Shown here: positions 1 to 5,600 of the stretch, one piece after another
How the letters are laid out: the number at the start of each line of letters is the position of its first letter
Position numbering within the stretch: the first letter of the stretch is position 1
Assembly: GCA_002421475.1 (NCBI GenBank)
Contig: DIJW01000120.1
Location: forward strand, 1 to 6,070
Reading direction: 5' to 3'
From: Thiomicrospira sp. UBA5634
Lineage (GTDB): Bacteria > Pseudomonadota > Gammaproteobacteria > Thiomicrospirales > Thiomicrospiraceae
DNA length: 6,070 nucleotides
Made by a program: the position numbers and the translations under genes
Notes under the pieces: model-generated
What the model saw: the letters and a program-made list of their open reading frames with translations, nothing else
The model's database searches: none
What the model was told of the DNA's origin: nothing

Positions 1-422
1 ATCGCCGGAAAACCTAACGCCAACAACAACGGCGCCACAATCGCCGCCGGCGTACCAAAACCACTGGCACCTTCCAAAAACGCGACAAATAACCAGCCGA
101 TGATGACGGTTTGCACTCGTCTATCAGGGGAAATACGGGTAAAACCTTCTCGAATCACTTCTACGGCACCACTGACTTTGAGTGTATTCAGCAAAAGAAT
201 GGCTCCAAATACAATAATCAAAATCGAGGCCGAAATAACCCAACCCTCTAAATCAGACGCGGCAATTTGCAGTGTCGGCATTTGCCAAACCCACCAAGCC
301 AAGCCGCTCACCAATGCTAAACTCAGCGTCATTGCTCGACTCGCTGGCATGCGTAAAATCACGAGGAAAAACAATACTGCTAACACCGGCATCGCCGCAG
401 TTAATGCTTGTAAAAACGTCAT
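1..422 (-). CDS. lldP: LctP-family (L-lactate permease type) transporter, N-terminal part
   Basis: This is the first 140 codons of an inner-membrane organic-acid permease; the rest lies beyond the left edge. The frame is open from an ATG at 422 with an AGGG ribosome binding site (429-432 on the plus strand) 6 bases upstream. The translation shows hydrophobic segments at about residues 8-24, 32-48, 61-79 and 105-116. The family signature RISPDRRVQ (96-104) is followed by [14 protein letters not shown] (115-128), which matches the conserved block of E. coli LldP (TPDQRLQ then FLEGAAGFGAPVAI). Known family members are about 500-570 residues long with 12 or more membrane spans and carry out proton-coupled uptake of L-lactate, D-lactate or glycolate. 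The substrate cannot be decided from this fragment. The gene is divergent from purE and has its own promoter-like sequence. The family assignment is secure; the symbol is less so. Confidence 0.88.
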   Translation of the reverse strand, partial: MTFLQALTAAMPVLAVLFFLVILRMPASRAMTLSLALVSGLAWWVWQMPTLQIAASDLEGWVISASILIIVFGAILLLNTLKVSGAVEVIREGFTRISPDRRVQTVIIGWLFVAFLEGASGFGTPAAIVAPLLLALGFPA

Positions 423-453
423 AAAAAACCCTAATAAAAATAATTATTTGCGG

Positions 454-462
454 ATTATAACA
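454..462 (-). promoter_or_regulatory. Extended -10 promoter element for the permease gene
   Basis: Read on the minus strand, this is TGTTATAAT, a perfect TATAAT preceded by the TGN of an extended -10 element. It lies about 32 bases upstream of the permease ATG. No good -35 box is present at the usual distance (the hexamer 17 bases upstream is GATTGT), which is typical of extended -10 promoters. The predicted start point is near 447. Seen by eye only. Confidence 0.5.
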
Positions 463-514
463 ATTCTGTGACCAATACAATCATTCACAAACTTCCACTC
501 CAAACAAACACTGC

Positions 515-542
515 TTGACAGCCCCTAACTACGCGGTATAAT
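515..542 (+). promoter_or_regulatory. Sigma-70 promoter of purE
   Basis: Both hexamers are perfect consensus: TTGACA at 515-520 and TATAAT at 537-542, separated by 16 bases. The expected transcription start is near 549, giving a leader of about 25 bases before the purE ATG. No PurR-like palindrome (ACGCAAACGTTTGCGT type) is visible around it, so there is no sequence evidence here for enteric-style purine repression. The leader is too short for a riboswitch. Confidence 0.8.
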
Positions 543-573
543 TTTCGGTTTTTTCGAATATGAGGGCGACATT

Positions 574-1080
574 ATGTCAGCATCTGAAAAGCCGTTAGTT
601 GGGGTCATTATGGGTTCCAAAACCGATTGGCCTACTATGCAACATGCCGTGGACATGCTGACGTTGTTTAACGTCCCGCACGAAGTCAAAGTGGTTTCCG
701 CCCATCGCACACCGGACTTAATGTTCGAATATGCCGAACAAGCCGAAGCGCGCGGTTTGCAAGTCATTATCGCCGGTGCCGGCGGTGCGGCGCACTTACC
801 GGGAATGGTTGCGGCTAAAACATTGGTTCCGGTGCTTGGCGTACCCGTTAAATCGAAAGCCCTCAACGGTCAAGACTCTTTATTATCCATTGTACAAATG
901 CCCGGCGGCATTCCGGTCGGCACCCTAGCGATTGGCGAAGCAGGTGCAAAAAATGCCGGTATTTTAGCGGCGCAAATGATTGGCGTTCACAATGCACAAG
1001 TACGTGAAGCGGTACGTGCTTGGCGTCAGGCACAAACCGATGATGTGTTGGCAAATCCTGATCCGCGTTTAGCTGAGTAA
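574..1080 (+). CDS. purE: N5-carboxyaminoimidazole ribonucleotide mutase (PurE, class I)
   Basis: PurE converts N5-CAIR, made by PurK, to CAIR in de novo purine synthesis in the cytoplasm. The 168-residue length fits bacterial class I PurE. Visible motifs are the phosphate-binding GSKTDW (14-19), SAHRTP (42-47) containing the catalytic histidine His44 (His45 in E. coli), [11 protein letters not shown] (68-78), GVPV (89-92) and [13 protein letters not shown] (105-117). The last motif, and the presence of purK next door, mark it as a mutase rather than an animal-type AIR carboxylase. The ATG at 574 has GAGGG (562-566) 7 bases upstream and follows the purE promoter closely. purK follows 79 bases downstream on the same strand, probably in the same operon but with a hairpin in between. 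Nothing is truncated or missing. Confidence 0.97.
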   Translation: MSASEKPLVGVIMGSKTDWPTMQHAVDMLTLFNVPHEVKVVSAHRTPDLMFEYAEQAEARGLQVIIAGAGGAAHLPGMVAAKTLVPVLGVPVKSKALNGQDSLLSIVQMPGGIPVGTLAIGEAGAKNAGILAAQMIGVHNAQVREAVRAWRQAQTDDVLANPDPRLAE

Positions 1081-1092
1081 TCCCCTTCATTC

Positions 1093-1114
1093 AATGCCGC
1101 CTTTTGGCGGCATT
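1093..1114 (+). terminator. Hairpin between purE and purK, possible weak or attenuating terminator
   Basis: A perfect 9-bp stem (1093-1101 with 1106-1114, AATGCCGCC/GGCGGCATT) encloses a TTTT loop. Only TTT then C follows, so the U-tract is short and termination would be partial. It lies 12 bases after the purE stop and 45 bases before the purK start. I read it as a processing, stability or partial termination element setting the ratio of purE to purK. No convincing separate purK promoter is visible; TAAAAT at 1121-1126 lacks a partner -35. Confidence 0.5.
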
Positions 1115-1159
1115 TCAGAGTAAAATACACGCTTAATTTTTATCAATCGGGAGTGTGCT

Positions 1160-2263
1160 ATGACACCGTTTAGCCGTCGAGTGGGCGTTTTAGGCGCCGG
1201 TCAATTAGGTCGTATGCTGGCAATGGCCGGATATCCGCTTGGCCATAAATTCGGTTTTTACGGTTTAAGTCATGACGAACCGGCGGCGATGCTCGGTCAT
1301 ATGCACACCGAAAATGATGATACCCGCGACCTGCAAAATCTGGTCGAATTTGCCGATGTCATCACTTATGAAAGTGAAAACACCTCTGTGGAACTGGTTA
1401 AAAATATCAGCCAAACCACACCGGTTTATCCGGGCGCAGATTCTTTGTATTACTCGCAACACCGCCTGCGCGAAAAAAATCTGTTTAGCGATTTAGGCAT
1501 TCCTTGTGCGCCTTATGCCTTGGTTGAAAACTTGGCTCAGCTTGAACAAGCAGTCACTAAAATCGGTCTGCCGGCCGTGCTCAAAACCACCACCGAAGGT
1601 TATGACGGCAAAGGCCAGTTTGTGATTAAATCCGCCGACCAAATCCACCAGGCCTGGTTGTCGATTGGTCAACGTGAAGCGATCTTGGAAGGTTTTGTCA
1701 CGTTTAAACGTGAACTGTCGATTATCGCGGTGCGTAATGCGAATAACGAACACGTGTATTACCCGTTGGTGGAGAACCAACATCACGAAGGCATTTTGCG
1801 TTTAACTCTCGCGCCGGCACAGCAGATTAACAGCGCGATTCAGCAACAAGCCGAACAATATATGCAAAAGCTGTTGGATAAAATGAACCACGTCGGCGTG
1901 TTGACCTTGGAACTGTTTGAAACCGAAGCAGGCCTGGTGGCAAATGAAATGGCGCCGCGCGTGCATAATTCAGGTCATTGGACAATGGAAGGCGCGCAAA
2001 CCTCGCAGTTTGAAAACCATATTCGTGCGATTACCGGCTTGCCACTTGGCGCGACCGCACCACGCCAACCGTTTGCAGCGATGGTGAATATCATCGGCCA
2101 ACACGGCGATATTCAAGCGGTGCTTAAAATGCCAAATGCATTTTTACACCTGTACGATAAAGCTGAAAGAGCCGGTCGCAAATTGGGACACATTAATGTG
2201 GTGGCTAATTCTGAAACCGAACTGCAAACCGCTTTACACCAGCTTAAAGCCTGGATGCCTTAA
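1160..2263 (+). CDS. purK: 5-(carboxyamino)imidazole ribonucleotide synthase (PurK), ATP-grasp
   Basis: PurK uses ATP and bicarbonate to carboxylate AIR to the unstable N5-CAIR, which the adjacent PurE then rearranges to CAIR. The 367-residue length is normal (E. coli has 355). The domains run in the usual ATP-grasp order. The N-terminal Rossmann-like part has GAGQLGRM (12-19). The central ATP-binding part has KTTTEGYDGKGQ (142-153) with the glycine-rich loop and the following E177 region. The metal- and phosphate-binding block is NEMAPRVHNSGHWT (262-275). The C-terminal part has GRKLGHIN (339-346), which contacts AIR phosphate in the family. The ATG at 1160 has GGGAG (1149-1153) 6 bases upstream. 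The reading frame stays open for 47 codons after the TAA stop, but the protein already ends where the family usually ends. Confidence 0.97.
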   Translation: MTPFSRRVGVLGAGQLGRMLAMAGYPLGHKFGFYGLSHDEPAAMLGHMHTENDDTRDLQNLVEFADVITYESENTSVELVKNISQTTPVYPGADSLYYSQHRLREKNLFSDLGIPCAPYALVENLAQLEQAVTKIGLPAVLKTTTEGYDGKGQFVIKSADQIHQAWLSIGQREAILEGFVTFKRELSIIAVRNANNEHVYYPLVENQHHEGILRLTLAPAQQINSAIQQQAEQYMQKLLDKMNHVGVLTLELFETEAGLVANEMAPRVHNSGHWTMEGAQTSQFENHIRAITGLPLGATAPRQPFAAMVNIIGQHGDIQAVLKMPNAFLHLYDKAERAGRKLGHINVVANSETELQTALHQLKAWMP

Positions 2264-2267
2264 AGCA

Positions 2268-2284
2268 AACCTTTGAAAAAGGTT
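2268..2284 (+). terminator. Weak hairpin just after purK
   Basis: A 7-bp stem (AACCTTT 2268-2274 with AAAGGTT 2278-2284) with a GAA loop starts 5 bases after the purK stop. It is AT-rich and is followed by ATAAAG rather than a T-run, so it is at best a poor intrinsic terminator or an mRNA 3'-end stabiliser. Confidence 0.25.
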
Positions 2285-2338
2285 ATAAAGATTGATACCT
2301 TGGCCGGATTCAGCGATGCTGATCTGCCCTTAGAAAAG

Positions 2339-2452
2339 GATCGTTTTGTTGTTTGGCTACTTTGGGGTCATCAAAGTAGCACGAACGCATTCGCACAAAA
2401 CACTTAGAAACGCGCAGACTTAAGGCGTTCGTAACCTTAACAACAAGCAATC
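2339..2452. repeat. Nested inverted repeats between convergent genes, three-way-junction fold
   Basis: The 205 bases between the purK stop and the end of the thioredoxin-fold gene contain no recognisable gene, but about half of them is a set of ordered inverted repeats. The outer stem TTGTTGTT (2346-2353) pairs with AACAACAA (2439-2446) and extends imperfectly through GAT (2339-2341)/ATC (2450-2452). Inside it, a perfect 9-bp hairpin (2356-2364 with 2372-2380, loop GGGTCAT) abuts directly a second perfect 8-bp stem (2381-2388 ACGAACGC with 2425-2432 GCGTTCGT). A competing 6-bp hairpin (TTAAGG 2420-2425 with CCTTAA 2435-2440) is also possible. There are no T-tracts, so it is not a classical terminator. 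It may be a dispersed palindromic repeat, a bidirectional transcription end, or an untranslated RNA; the sequence does not decide. Confidence 0.5.
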
Positions 2453-2468
2453 AAGTCTATTAAAGCTC

Positions 2469-3023
2469 TCACGCTTTCCACTTAATCGAACAACCCATAC
2501 TTGGGATTTGTTCTAGCGGCCCTTGACCGGTTTGCGCCACTTGTTGCATCGCTTCAAACAAATCCCGCCGCACATCTTCTGCTGCCGTTTCTTTACGTGA
2601 CGCATCTAAACGCCCGCGATATTGCAATTGTAAATCGGCGTTATAACCGAAAAAATCCGGCGTACAAACCGCACCATACGCCTTAGCCACCTGTTGCGTT
2701 TCGTCCAATACATACGGGAACGGAAACGCCCATTTTTCGGCAATCGCTTTCATATTGTCAAAACTATCTTCCGCATATTCGTTCAGGTCGTTCGACATAA
2801 TCGCAATACTGTTAATGCCCAAGGTTTTTAACTCAGCGCAATCACGCACCAACCGCGCCTGAATCGCTTTCACATACGGGCAATGATTACAAATAAACAT
2901 CACCAATAAACCCTTTTCACCACGCGCTTTATCCAGCGTCCATATTTGCCCGTCCACACCGGGCAAAGCAAAATCAATCGCCGGGGCATTAAAATCACAG
3001 ACAGGGGTTGTAAGACTTACCAT
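2469..3023 (-). CDS. Thioredoxin-fold (AhpC/TSA-Redoxin type) family protein with CxxC
   Basis: This 184-residue protein belongs to a widespread but functionally uncharacterised group of thioredoxin-like proteins related to the AhpC/TSA and ResA/TlpA fold. The redox motif is CNHC (Cys45 to Cys48) in the context VMFICNHCPYVKA (41-53). The cis-proline-type segment is AVCTPDFF (118-125), and the C-terminus ends with the group's hallmark SMGCSIKWK (175-183), which supplies another cysteine, Cys178. There is no signal peptide or membrane segment, so it should be cytoplasmic, unlike ResA/TlpA. A thiol-disulfide reductase or peroxidase-like role is an inference from the fold; the partner is unknown. 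The ATG at 3023 has GAGGA (plus-strand 3031-3035) 7 bases upstream. The chemoreceptor gene lies 97 bases upstream on the same strand, separated by a hairpin, so co-transcription is possible but not indicated. Confidence 0.9.
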   Translation of the reverse strand: MVSLTTPVCDFNAPAIDFALPGVDGQIWTLDKARGEKGLLVMFICNHCPYVKAIQARLVRDCAELKTLGINSIAIMSNDLNEYAEDSFDNMKAIAEKWAFPFPYVLDETQQVAKAYGAVCTPDFFGYNADLQLQYRGRLDASRKETAAEDVRRDLFEAMQQVAQTGQGPLEQIPSMGCSIKWKA

Positions 3024-3068
3024 CCATTATTCCTCAGTAGATTTTTATGTTTTATTAATATTAGTTTC

Positions 3069-3087
3069 GCCGTGGACTTGCCACGGC
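3069..3087 (-). terminator. Hairpin downstream of the chemoreceptor gene
   Basis: A perfect 7-bp GC-rich stem (GCCGTGG 3069-3075 with CCACGGC 3081-3087) has a 5-base loop. It lies 33 bases beyond the stop of the chemoreceptor gene and upstream of the thioredoxin-fold gene. Read on the minus strand it is followed by GAAACTAATATTAA, without a T-run. It may therefore be a partial or Rho-assisted terminator, or an mRNA end stabiliser. It suggests the two minus-strand genes are not a tight operon. Confidence 0.4.
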
Positions 3088-3120
3088 TTGTCACTTTACT
3101 CGAATGACTTAAAGTTAAAA

Positions 3121-5283
3121 TTAAGCCTTTTTATCCGCAATTGACTTTGGATTCGAAACCTTTAACGAAGGTCTTTTTAATGGCTGGCTCGCATCCGTAT
3201 TAAAAAATGCCATGTCTTTTTCCAAGCTATCGGCTTGGACACGCATGCTGTCAGCCGCAGATGCCGTTTGTTCGACCAACGCAGCATTTTGTTGTGTTAC
3301 TGCGTCAATTTGACTGATCGCTTGGTTGACCTGTTGAATGCCTTCCATTTGTTGATTCGATGCTTCAGCAATCTGAGTAATTTTTTGCACCACTTCATCA
3401 ATGGAATGATTAATGCCTAACAGCACTTCGCCCGATTCAGATGCAAGTTTAGTGCCTTGGTCGATACGCGCCACACTTTCCGAAATCAACAAGGTGATTT
3501 CTTTGGCGGCCTCGGCTGATTTTTGAGCCAGTGAACGAACCTCTCCGGCCACTACTGCAAAACCACGACCATGATCCCCCGCTCGAGCCGCTTCCACGGC
3601 CGCGTTAAGTGCTAAAAGATTAGTCTGGAATGCAATCCCGTCAATCAAGGTGACAATTTCAGCAATTTTATGACTCGATTCTTGAATCGCATTCATGGCT
3701 TCAATCGTTTGCTTCATGACCAAGGAGCCATTATTTGATTGGCCTTGAACCATATGAGCCATATCAGACGCTTCTTGAGCAAGATGTGCATTGTTTTTGA
3801 TGGTTGAACTCATTTCTTCCATGGTAGCCGACGTCTCCTCTACAGCGGCCGCTTGCTCTTGCACGCGCTGACTTAAATCCATCGCGCCTTGCGCAACTTC
3901 TCTGGAACCTTGAGACACAATCTGAGCTGTTTGGCTCGACTGGTTAATCATGACGGACAACTTACCGACCGTATTGTTAACTGTCTGTTTAAACCCATCC
4001 AGCTGCCCCTTGTAAACACCCGCAACTGTTTTCGTTAAATTACCCTGCTCAACTTCTTTTAACACTTCTATGGTTTCATTAACCGGTAACACAATACCAT
4101 CTAATATTGTATTGATCCCTTCGATCATTTTTTTCCAGTCACCCTGGAGCTGTTCTGCACTGGCACGTTTATCGAGCTCACCGTCAGCCACCGTATTAAT
4201 CAACATTTGAGTATCCGCACTAATGGCTTTTAGATTTTCGCGAACGGCTTCGATTGTGTCGTTGATAAAAACTTTTTTCCCCGGTAGTTTTTCGATATCG
4301 GCATCAAAATCACCCTGCCCAAACGCGTTAAATACCGCAAAGGCTTTTTTAGTCATATCAATCTGCCCCACGACCATCATATTGATACCTTTTGCGACTT
4401 TGCGGAAATCTCCCTGAAATTTACTTTCCTCTATCACAACATCAATATCACCGGCGTCATGTTTTCTATACATCTGATCCAAATCACGTAACAGTAATTG
4501 AATCGTATCTTGTAAGCGTTTCACTGCACCTAACAACAGTCCGGTTTCATCATTGGTTTCAATTTCGATCTTGGTCGATAAATTCCCTGCCGCAATGTCA
4601 TTTGCGGTATTCATGGCTTTTTTAAGTTGGACGGATATGTTTTTAGGAATGACATAAGCAATCCATAATGCACCCAACAAAATCACACTTAACACGACAA
4701 TCGTCATTTTTAAAAACTGTTCAAGCTGGCTGGCTAAGTGTTGTCGGATTTCTGCCGATTTATTCAAAGCCGCCTCGCCTGCTTTATCAAGATCCTTGCG
4801 CAGTGCCGAAAAACTCTTTTCAGCTTGTGCACGTAACACCATAATTTCATCTTTATCTGCTGCACCTATGGCAGAGACTAATTTATCTGACTGATTTTTC
4901 CAGGTATCAAAATGCGCCATAAAGTTCTCGGACTCTGCAAGAACATCAGGATAATCGCCCATAATTTCATGATACTTTTGGTAACGATCAGCGACTTGTT
5001 GTGCATTTTCAAGGCGTGAGGCCTCTTCCTTGGCCGAAGAACCATATTCTGCAAGTAAATTTAACTCGGCTACTTTTGCCTGATAAAGGTCACGATCCGC
5101 ATTAAGCGTTAATGAAATAGCTTGAACAAACTTCTCAGCCTGAAGCTCTATTGAATCTTCCTGAATTTTTAACATCCAAGAGTACATCCCGAGCAAAACG
5201 ATAATTGAAATCGCCAATATCAGGATTGGAAGTGAACTTTTAACCCTAATACTATTAAACACATTTATTTTATTTGTGAACAT
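3121..5283 (-). CDS. Methyl-accepting chemotaxis protein with five HAMP-like repeats
   Basis: This 720-residue transmembrane chemoreceptor signals through CheW and CheA to the flagellar motor. TM1 (about 17-38) and TM2 (about 193-213) bracket a mostly helical periplasmic domain of about 155 residues, resembling four-helix-bundle sensors rather than Cache domains; the ligand is unknown. A canonical HAMP (213-265) is followed by four more HAMP-like units. The G(D/E/N) turn recurs at Gly233, 278, 324, 368 and 414, spacings of 44-46. The signalling hairpin (about 445-690) has a tip, DGIAFQTNLLALNAAVEAARAG (548-569), nearly identical to Tsr. Methylation-type sites occur at Glu482/Glu483 and Glu671/Gln672, and their spacing from the tip fits the 36-heptad class. 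There is no NWETF-type C-terminal tether. I chose the ATG at 5283, which has GGGG (5293-5296) 9 bases upstream. An in-frame GTG at 5292 would add three residues but directly abuts that site. Confidence 0.95.
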   Translation of the reverse strand: MFTNKINVFNSIRVKSSLPILILAISIIVLLGMYSWMLKIQEDSIELQAEKFVQAISLTLNADRDLYQAKVAELNLLAEYGSSAKEEASRLENAQQVADRYQKYHEIMGDYPDVLAESENFMAHFDTWKNQSDKLVSAIGAADKDEIMVLRAQAEKSFSALRKDLDKAGEAALNKSAEIRQHLASQLEQFLKMTIVVLSVILLGALWIAYVIPKNISVQLKKAMNTANDIAAGNLSTKIEIETNDETGLLLGAVKRLQDTIQLLLRDLDQMYRKHDAGDIDVVIEESKFQGDFRKVAKGINMMVVGQIDMTKKAFAVFNAFGQGDFDADIEKLPGKKVFINDTIEAVRENLKAISADTQMLINTVADGELDKRASAEQLQGDWKKMIEGINTILDGIVLPVNETIEVLKEVEQGNLTKTVAGVYKGQLDGFKQTVNNTVGKLSVMINQSSQTAQIVSQGSREVAQGAMDLSQRVQEQAAAVEETSATMEEMSSTIKNNAHLAQEASDMAHMVQGQSNNGSLVMKQTIEAMNAIQESSHKIAEIVTLIDGIAFQTNLLALNAAVEAARAGDHGRGFAVVAGEVRSLAQKSAEAAKEITLLISESVARIDQGTKLASESGEVLLGINHSIDEVVQKITQIAEASNQQMEGIQQVNQAISQIDAVTQQNAALVEQTASAADSMRVQADSLEKDMAFFNTDASQPLKRPSLKVSNPKSIADKKA

Positions 5284-5346
5284 AACCACCACCCCGCTTA
5301 TTTAAAAAAGTCTACCCGCCAACTAAATGCACATTCTATCCTTTTT

Positions 5347-5377
5347 TATATAATGCTAACCATGTTAAACAGATCAA
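5347..5377 (-). promoter_or_regulatory. Possible sigma-70 promoter of the chemoreceptor gene
   Basis: On the minus strand TTGATC (5377-5372) and TATATA (5352-5347) are 19 bases apart, or 18 if TTATAT is taken as the -10. This leaves a leader of about 57 bases before the ATG at 5283. The spacing is long and the -35 is only 4 of 6, so this is a candidate only. I do not see the TAAA-N15-GCCGATAA pattern of flagellar sigma-28 promoters. Confidence 0.35.
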
Positions 5378-5441
5378 AAACAATGATGGGCTGATAAAAA
5401 AACATGCCGTAAATTAATAAAAATGCCCAGCTTACCCAATC

Positions 5442-5453
5442 ACCAGGCCTGGT
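5442..5453. promoter_or_regulatory. Perfect 12-bp palindrome abutting the metK -35 box
   Basis: ACCAGGCCTGGT is a perfect palindrome that ends one base before the TTGACT -35 hexamer. A position directly upstream of a promoter is typical of an operator or activator site, but I recognise no regulator for this sequence. A MetJ box (AGACGTCT repeats) does not match. It could be chance. Confidence 0.3.
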
Positions 5454-5481
5454 TTGACTCTGCGCAAATTTCTGCCATAAT
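5454..5481 (+). promoter_or_regulatory. Sigma-70 promoter of metK
   Basis: TTGACT (5454-5459, 5 of 6) and CATAAT (5476-5481, 5 of 6) are separated by 16 bases. The expected start point is about 5488-5490, which coincides with the first base of the P1 stem of the riboswitch. This leaves a leader of about 110 bases. The match between predicted start and aptamer 5' end supports both calls. Confidence 0.65.
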
Positions 5482-5489
5482 ATCGCCTT

Positions 5490-5544
5490 TGCGCCGATTT
5501 GATTTCAGCTTGCGGGCGCGTTAATAAGTACGGCTAAAGCGAGG
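5490..5544 (+). promoter_or_regulatory. SAM-II riboswitch aptamer in the metK leader
   Basis: This is a candidate S-adenosylmethionine-sensing RNA of the SAM-II class, an H-type pseudoknot. P1 is GCGCC (5491-5495) paired with GGCGC (5515-5519), with a possible extra T5490-G5520 wobble. The loop begins with the conserved GATTT (5496-5500); T5499 corresponds to U11 of the well-studied metX aptamer. P2 forms between TTGC (5510-5513) and GCTAA (5533-5537), leaving T5535 as the equivalent of U44, the second uridine that contacts the sulfonium. The linker TTAATAAG (5521-5528) matches the family's A-rich segment. Loop lengths, 19 and 13 bases, are close to the reference 17 and 11. The element sits directly before metK, the gene that makes SAM, so feedback control is the expected role. 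The match was made from memory of the aptamer, not by a covariance model. Confidence 0.82.
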
Positions 5545-5594
5545 AGTATTCCCGCCTCTTTCCGTACCTCACTTCTGATGTTTAATTGCGAGGT
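5528..5594 (+). promoter_or_regulatory. Probable expression platform of the metK riboswitch, with SD and anti-SD
   Basis: Two structures overlap here. A long hairpin pairs GTACGG (5528-5533) with CCGTAC (5562-5567), continuing inward through AAG (5537-5539)/TTT (5559-5561) and GAGG (5541-5544)/CCTC (5555-5558). It uses the same bases as the pseudoknot strand of the aptamer, so the two folds exclude each other. Separately, ACCTC (5566-5570) is complementary to GAGGT (5590-5594), the ribosome binding site of metK 7 bases before its ATG. The simplest inference is translational control: SAM binding prevents the long hairpin and frees the anti-SD segment to cover the SD. The T-run after GAGG/CCTC is only three bases, so termination is less likely. 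Confidence 0.5.
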
Positions 5595-5600
5595 TGCATT

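Noticed and set aside
100..471. A 123-codon open frame on the plus strand at the left end.
   Set aside because: It is antisense to the permease frame, which has the conserved FLEGASGFG block; the plus-strand product has no recognisable features and no ribosome binding site.
467..489. TGTGA and TCACA half-sites in the permease-purE spacer, resembling a CRP site.
   Set aside because: The half-sites are 13 bases apart, whereas CRP needs 6, and the sequence between them is not symmetric.
2264..2407. The reading frame continues open for 47 codons after the purK stop, as if purK had a longer C-terminus cut by a stop codon.
   Set aside because: PurK already ends at the usual family length after GRKLGHIN and a normal terminal helix. 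A 47-codon open stretch is expected by chance about one time in ten, and the extension overlaps the inverted repeats.
5490..5560. The metK leader as an SAH riboswitch, suggested by GAGGAG and a hairpin.
   Set aside because: The SAH aptamer needs a longer GC-rich stem with a GCCAGGCUCGG-like 3' half that is absent here, whereas the SAM-II core elements are all present in order.
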